This document shows positions 32,780 to 34,670 of a stretch of DNA of 34,670 nt, in pieces. The stretch is taken from positions 1 to 34,670 of the forward strand of contig MWDD01000025.1 of NCBI GenBank assembly GCA_002070375.1, given 5' to 3'. The notes beneath the pieces were generated by a model. It saw nothing but the letters and a program-made list of their open reading frames with translations, had not been told where the DNA came from and did no database searches. Both the position numbers and the translations under genes were made by a program. The stretch's first letter is position 1. Every line of letters begins with the position of its first letter. This DNA is from a bacterium ADurb.Bin157. GTDB taxonomy: Bacteria > Muiribacteriota > Ozemobacteria > Ozemobacterales > Ozemobacteraceae.

Positions 32780-33160
32780 ATGCGTCGAGGTATGACTATA
32801 TTGGAATTGCTGTTAGTTATGGCGATTATTGCTATAATGGCCGCGTCAGGAGCTCCTTTTGTTGCCCGAAGTATGGGCTGGGTCTACGAAGTGTCGAACT
32901 CAGATCACGAATTTTCAAGACTTTACGACGCTTCCATGATCTTAAGTCGTTATATAGGGCAGAGCGGGCCTGATAAGGTTGAATACGAAAGCGAAAGCGG
33001 GTCGATAAAAATAGACGGCAATACGGTTATAGATAACGTAACCGGGTGGAGCGCGGCGTTAATTTCCGATACTTCAGACAGGGCTTATAAATGTGAACTT
33101 AAAACTGATAATTCTATGGCCGGCGAGCAATTTTTACGTTTTGTCGTATTTAAACCATGA
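32780..33160 (+). CDS. Minor prepilin
   Basis: The 126-residue protein begins MRRGMTILELLLVMAIIAIM. It has a four-residue leader, G at -1, methionine at +1 and glutamate at +5, the best-matching prepilin site in the window. A small, polar globular part rich in Asp and Ser follows. An AAAGGGA site precedes the ATG. It sits 26 bases after the previous gene and 14 bases before the RCC1-repeat gene, so probably one message. It may be the tip or priming pseudopilin. Confidence 0.8.
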   Translation: MRRGMTILELLLVMAIIAIMAASGAPFVARSMGWVYEVSNSDHEFSRLYDASMILSRYIGQSGPDKVEYESESGSIKIDGNTVIDNVTGWSAALISDTSDRAYKCELKTDNSMAGEQFLRFVVFKP

Positions 33161-33174
33161 CAAAGGAATTATTT

Positions 33175-34670
33175 ATGAAAACGCGAATTAGTTTCTTTAA
33201 AAAAGGTGCTCTTTTAGCTATTGCCATGTTTTTGGTTGTTGGCATAGCTGCTATTGTGCCGTTTTTAATTCAATCGGTCGAATCGGCAGGTGAGCGATCA
33301 AAATACTCAGACGAATGGACTAAAATTCAATGGGCTGTTTCGGGTATAAAAAACAAACATATTTCAAAAGGGGTTAATTCTGATTTTTACAACCCTTACG
33401 GCAATTCAACTATTGCCACAATTTCTTACGGCGATTTTCATGTTTCGGTTAATGTAAGCGAGAGAAAAACCATGCTCGACAGAAACAGTTGCTTTTCTGT
33501 AATTCCGAGTGTGTATCGCGGAGCCTCTCAACCTTACGCTGATGGGGGCTATGATTTGTCGGATTATGCAGTTACATCGAACTCTGCTCCCGGTGTTGCC
33601 GCAGGTGCGAACCACAGTTTTGCCTGGAAAAAAGACGGAACCTTATACTCATGGGGCTACAATAATATGAGGCAGCTTGGGTTAGGTAATACAACCACTA
33701 ATTATAGTTCTCCTCAAAAAGTTAAACAGGGCGATTTGAAAGCTCCCGAAAGTATTAATTACTTTAATCAGGGTTGGCTTGTGGCCGGCGGCAGCGAAGT
33801 TTCGGCGGCTGTCAGCTATTCGGGAGATCTTTACGGGTGGGGTAAAAGCGGCCAAGTTTCGAATTTGTTTACGATAACGCCAATAGAGAACAATACGCCC
33901 GCATATCTTGGGTTCGCGAATGAGGTCTTGGATATGGCAGCCGGAAACGGCTTTTTGGCTCTTCTTGCCAAAGACGGCAAGATTTATCGCAGAAGTTTTA
34001 ATGACAGTCTTGGGCAAACCGGCGAGAAATTTTCTATGGTTCCCGGTATTTCAGGGGTTAAGGGAATCGCCGGCGGAACCAACCACATTCTTGCTATAAC
34101 CTCAAACGGAGATTTATGGGGCTTTGGGTCTAATAAAGCGGTTAAGATTAACGATTCTGAGGTGGGCTTGGTAAGTCAGGTGCAGTTAGAAAATTCAAAC
34201 AAACGCACACCGAGTGTTGATTCTAAGTTTTATATCTCTTCGGCTTATAACTTAGCCACTTTTACGGTTACCGCAAACGCAGCGCCAAGAGATGACCCTA
34301 TTCCTCCTTATTTTACTTTAGGTGAGTATTACAAAGATTACATATTTTTAGATTCTGATAATAATGCAAACGACAAACTTTTGTTTGTGAACACATCTAC
34401 GAATCTTGGGGGCGGTAAATACTTATGGGAATACGCTCAAGACACAAGTGTTGAGGCCGGTACATATACGGTCAGATTATATACAGAACGAACTAGAATG
34501 TTGAAAATTTTTGGGGTGGAATTTAAAGATGTAGATAACAAGTCTATAAACCCCAGCTGGTATAAAAACAATACCGGAGGCAGCTCTGATTTTGGCAAAG
34601 GCGTTTATAGTTTTTATGGCTCTCTTGCTTCTATTACAGGTTTTATAGGGGTTGCTGCAGGTGGAGACTT
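33175..34670 (+). CDS. Pilin-like N-terminus with RCC1-type beta-propeller repeats (cut by window edge)
   Basis: The reading frame starts at ATG 33175 (AAAGGA site) and is open to the edge, giving 498 residues of an incomplete protein. It begins KKGALLAIAMFLVVGIA, a basic start plus hydrophobic helix like PilX/GspK minor pilins, but without the +5 glutamate. RCC1-like units follow: AAGANHSFAWKKDGTLYSWG (about 142), VAVGG-type AGGSEVSAAVSYSGDLYGWG (about 203), AAGNGFLALLAKDGKIYRR (about 254) and AGGTNHILAITSNGDLWGFG (about 296). A second, beta-rich region starts near 375. The protein may be a pilus-tip adhesin analogous to PilY1, which also has a propeller. It is last in the minor-pilin operon in this window. 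Confidence 0.75.
   Translation, partial: MKTRISFFKKGALLAIAMFLVVGIAAIVPFLIQSVESAGERSKYSDEWTKIQWAVSGIKNKHISKGVNSDFYNPYGNSTIATISYGDFHVSVNVSERKTMLDRNSCFSVIPSVYRGASQPYADGGYDLSDYAVTSNSAPGVAAGANHSFAWKKDGTLYSWGYNNMRQLGLGNTTTNYSSPQKVKQGDLKAPESINYFNQGWLVAGGSEVSAAVSYSGDLYGWGKSGQVSNLFTITPIENNTPAYLGFANEVLDMAAGNGFLALLAKDGKIYRRSFNDSLGQTGEKFSMVPGISGVKGIAGGTNHILAITSNGDLWGFGSNKAVKINDSEVGLVSQVQLENSNKRTPSVDSKFYISSAYNLATFTVTANAAPRDDPIPPYFTLGEYYKDYIFLDSDNNANDKLLFVNTSTNLGGGKYLWEYAQDTSVEAGTYTVRLYTERTRMLKIFGVEFKDVDNKSINPSWYKNNTGGSSDFGKGVYSFYGSLASITGFIGVAAGGD

Noticed and set aside
33406..34017. Minus-strand open frames at 33406-33615 and 33682-34017
   Set aside because: They are antisense to the RCC1-repeat gene, whose frame is continuous and shows repeated motifs.
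1..34670. CRISPR arrays, insertion sequences, tRNA or rRNA genes, integration sites
   Set aside because: No regularly spaced repeats, transposase motifs, cloverleaf-like segments or rRNA were seen; the gaps between genes are short and accounted for.

Overview
The window looks like the chromosome of an uncultured, motile, diderm bacterium. It carries a flagellar operon with a FliY-type (CheC-FliN) switch protein, in the same order as the Bacillus fla/che operon. It also carries a type IV pilus/type II secretion type machine with an outer-membrane secretin, which requires an outer membrane. Moderate GC, many prepilin-like genes and this gene mix would fit a Candidatus Riflebacteria/Ozemobacterota-like lineage, but that placement is an inference and not proven here.

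Region 1 (about 1-9511, minus strand) is a flagellar operon read right to left: fliK, flgD, a TIGR02530-type flagellar operon gene, a very large flgE, fliL, fliM, fliY, cheY and fliO (cut by the left edge). A hairpin terminator follows flgE, so fliL-fliO may have its own promoter. The 250-base flgE leader holds a strong hairpin and a second potentially folded module. Region 2 (about 9512-16880, plus strand) has a cold-shock protein gene and lysS, each followed by an intrinsic terminator. Then comes a four-gene cluster: cheA, a CheA-like P1-P2-CheW hybrid without a kinase domain, a short Lgt-family membrane protein and comF. It ends in a bidirectional terminator.

Region 3 (about 16886-24433, minus strand) is the pilus/secretion core: pilB, pilC, a fused pilM-pilN (GspL-like) gene, pilO-like, pilP/GspC-like and the secretin. 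A near-consensus promoter with a 19-bp palindrome just downstream of it drives the core. Region 4 (about 24448-30380, minus strand) is a tightly packed run: two prepilin genes (PilV/GspI-like, PilW/GspJ-like), alaS, ruvX, a small DUF6941-like gene and a HEAT-repeat gene.

Region 5 (about 30451 to the right edge) has a secreted orphan protein, a membrane-anchored coiled-coil/TPR-like protein, and a plus-strand minor-pilin operon with a strong promoter. That operon encodes three small prepilins followed by a protein with a pilin-like hydrophobic N-terminus and RCC1-type beta-propeller repeats, cut by the window edge. The most unusual items are the kinase-less P1-P2-CheW hybrid and the pilin-like RCC1 protein, which may be a PilY1-like pilus tip component of a different fold.
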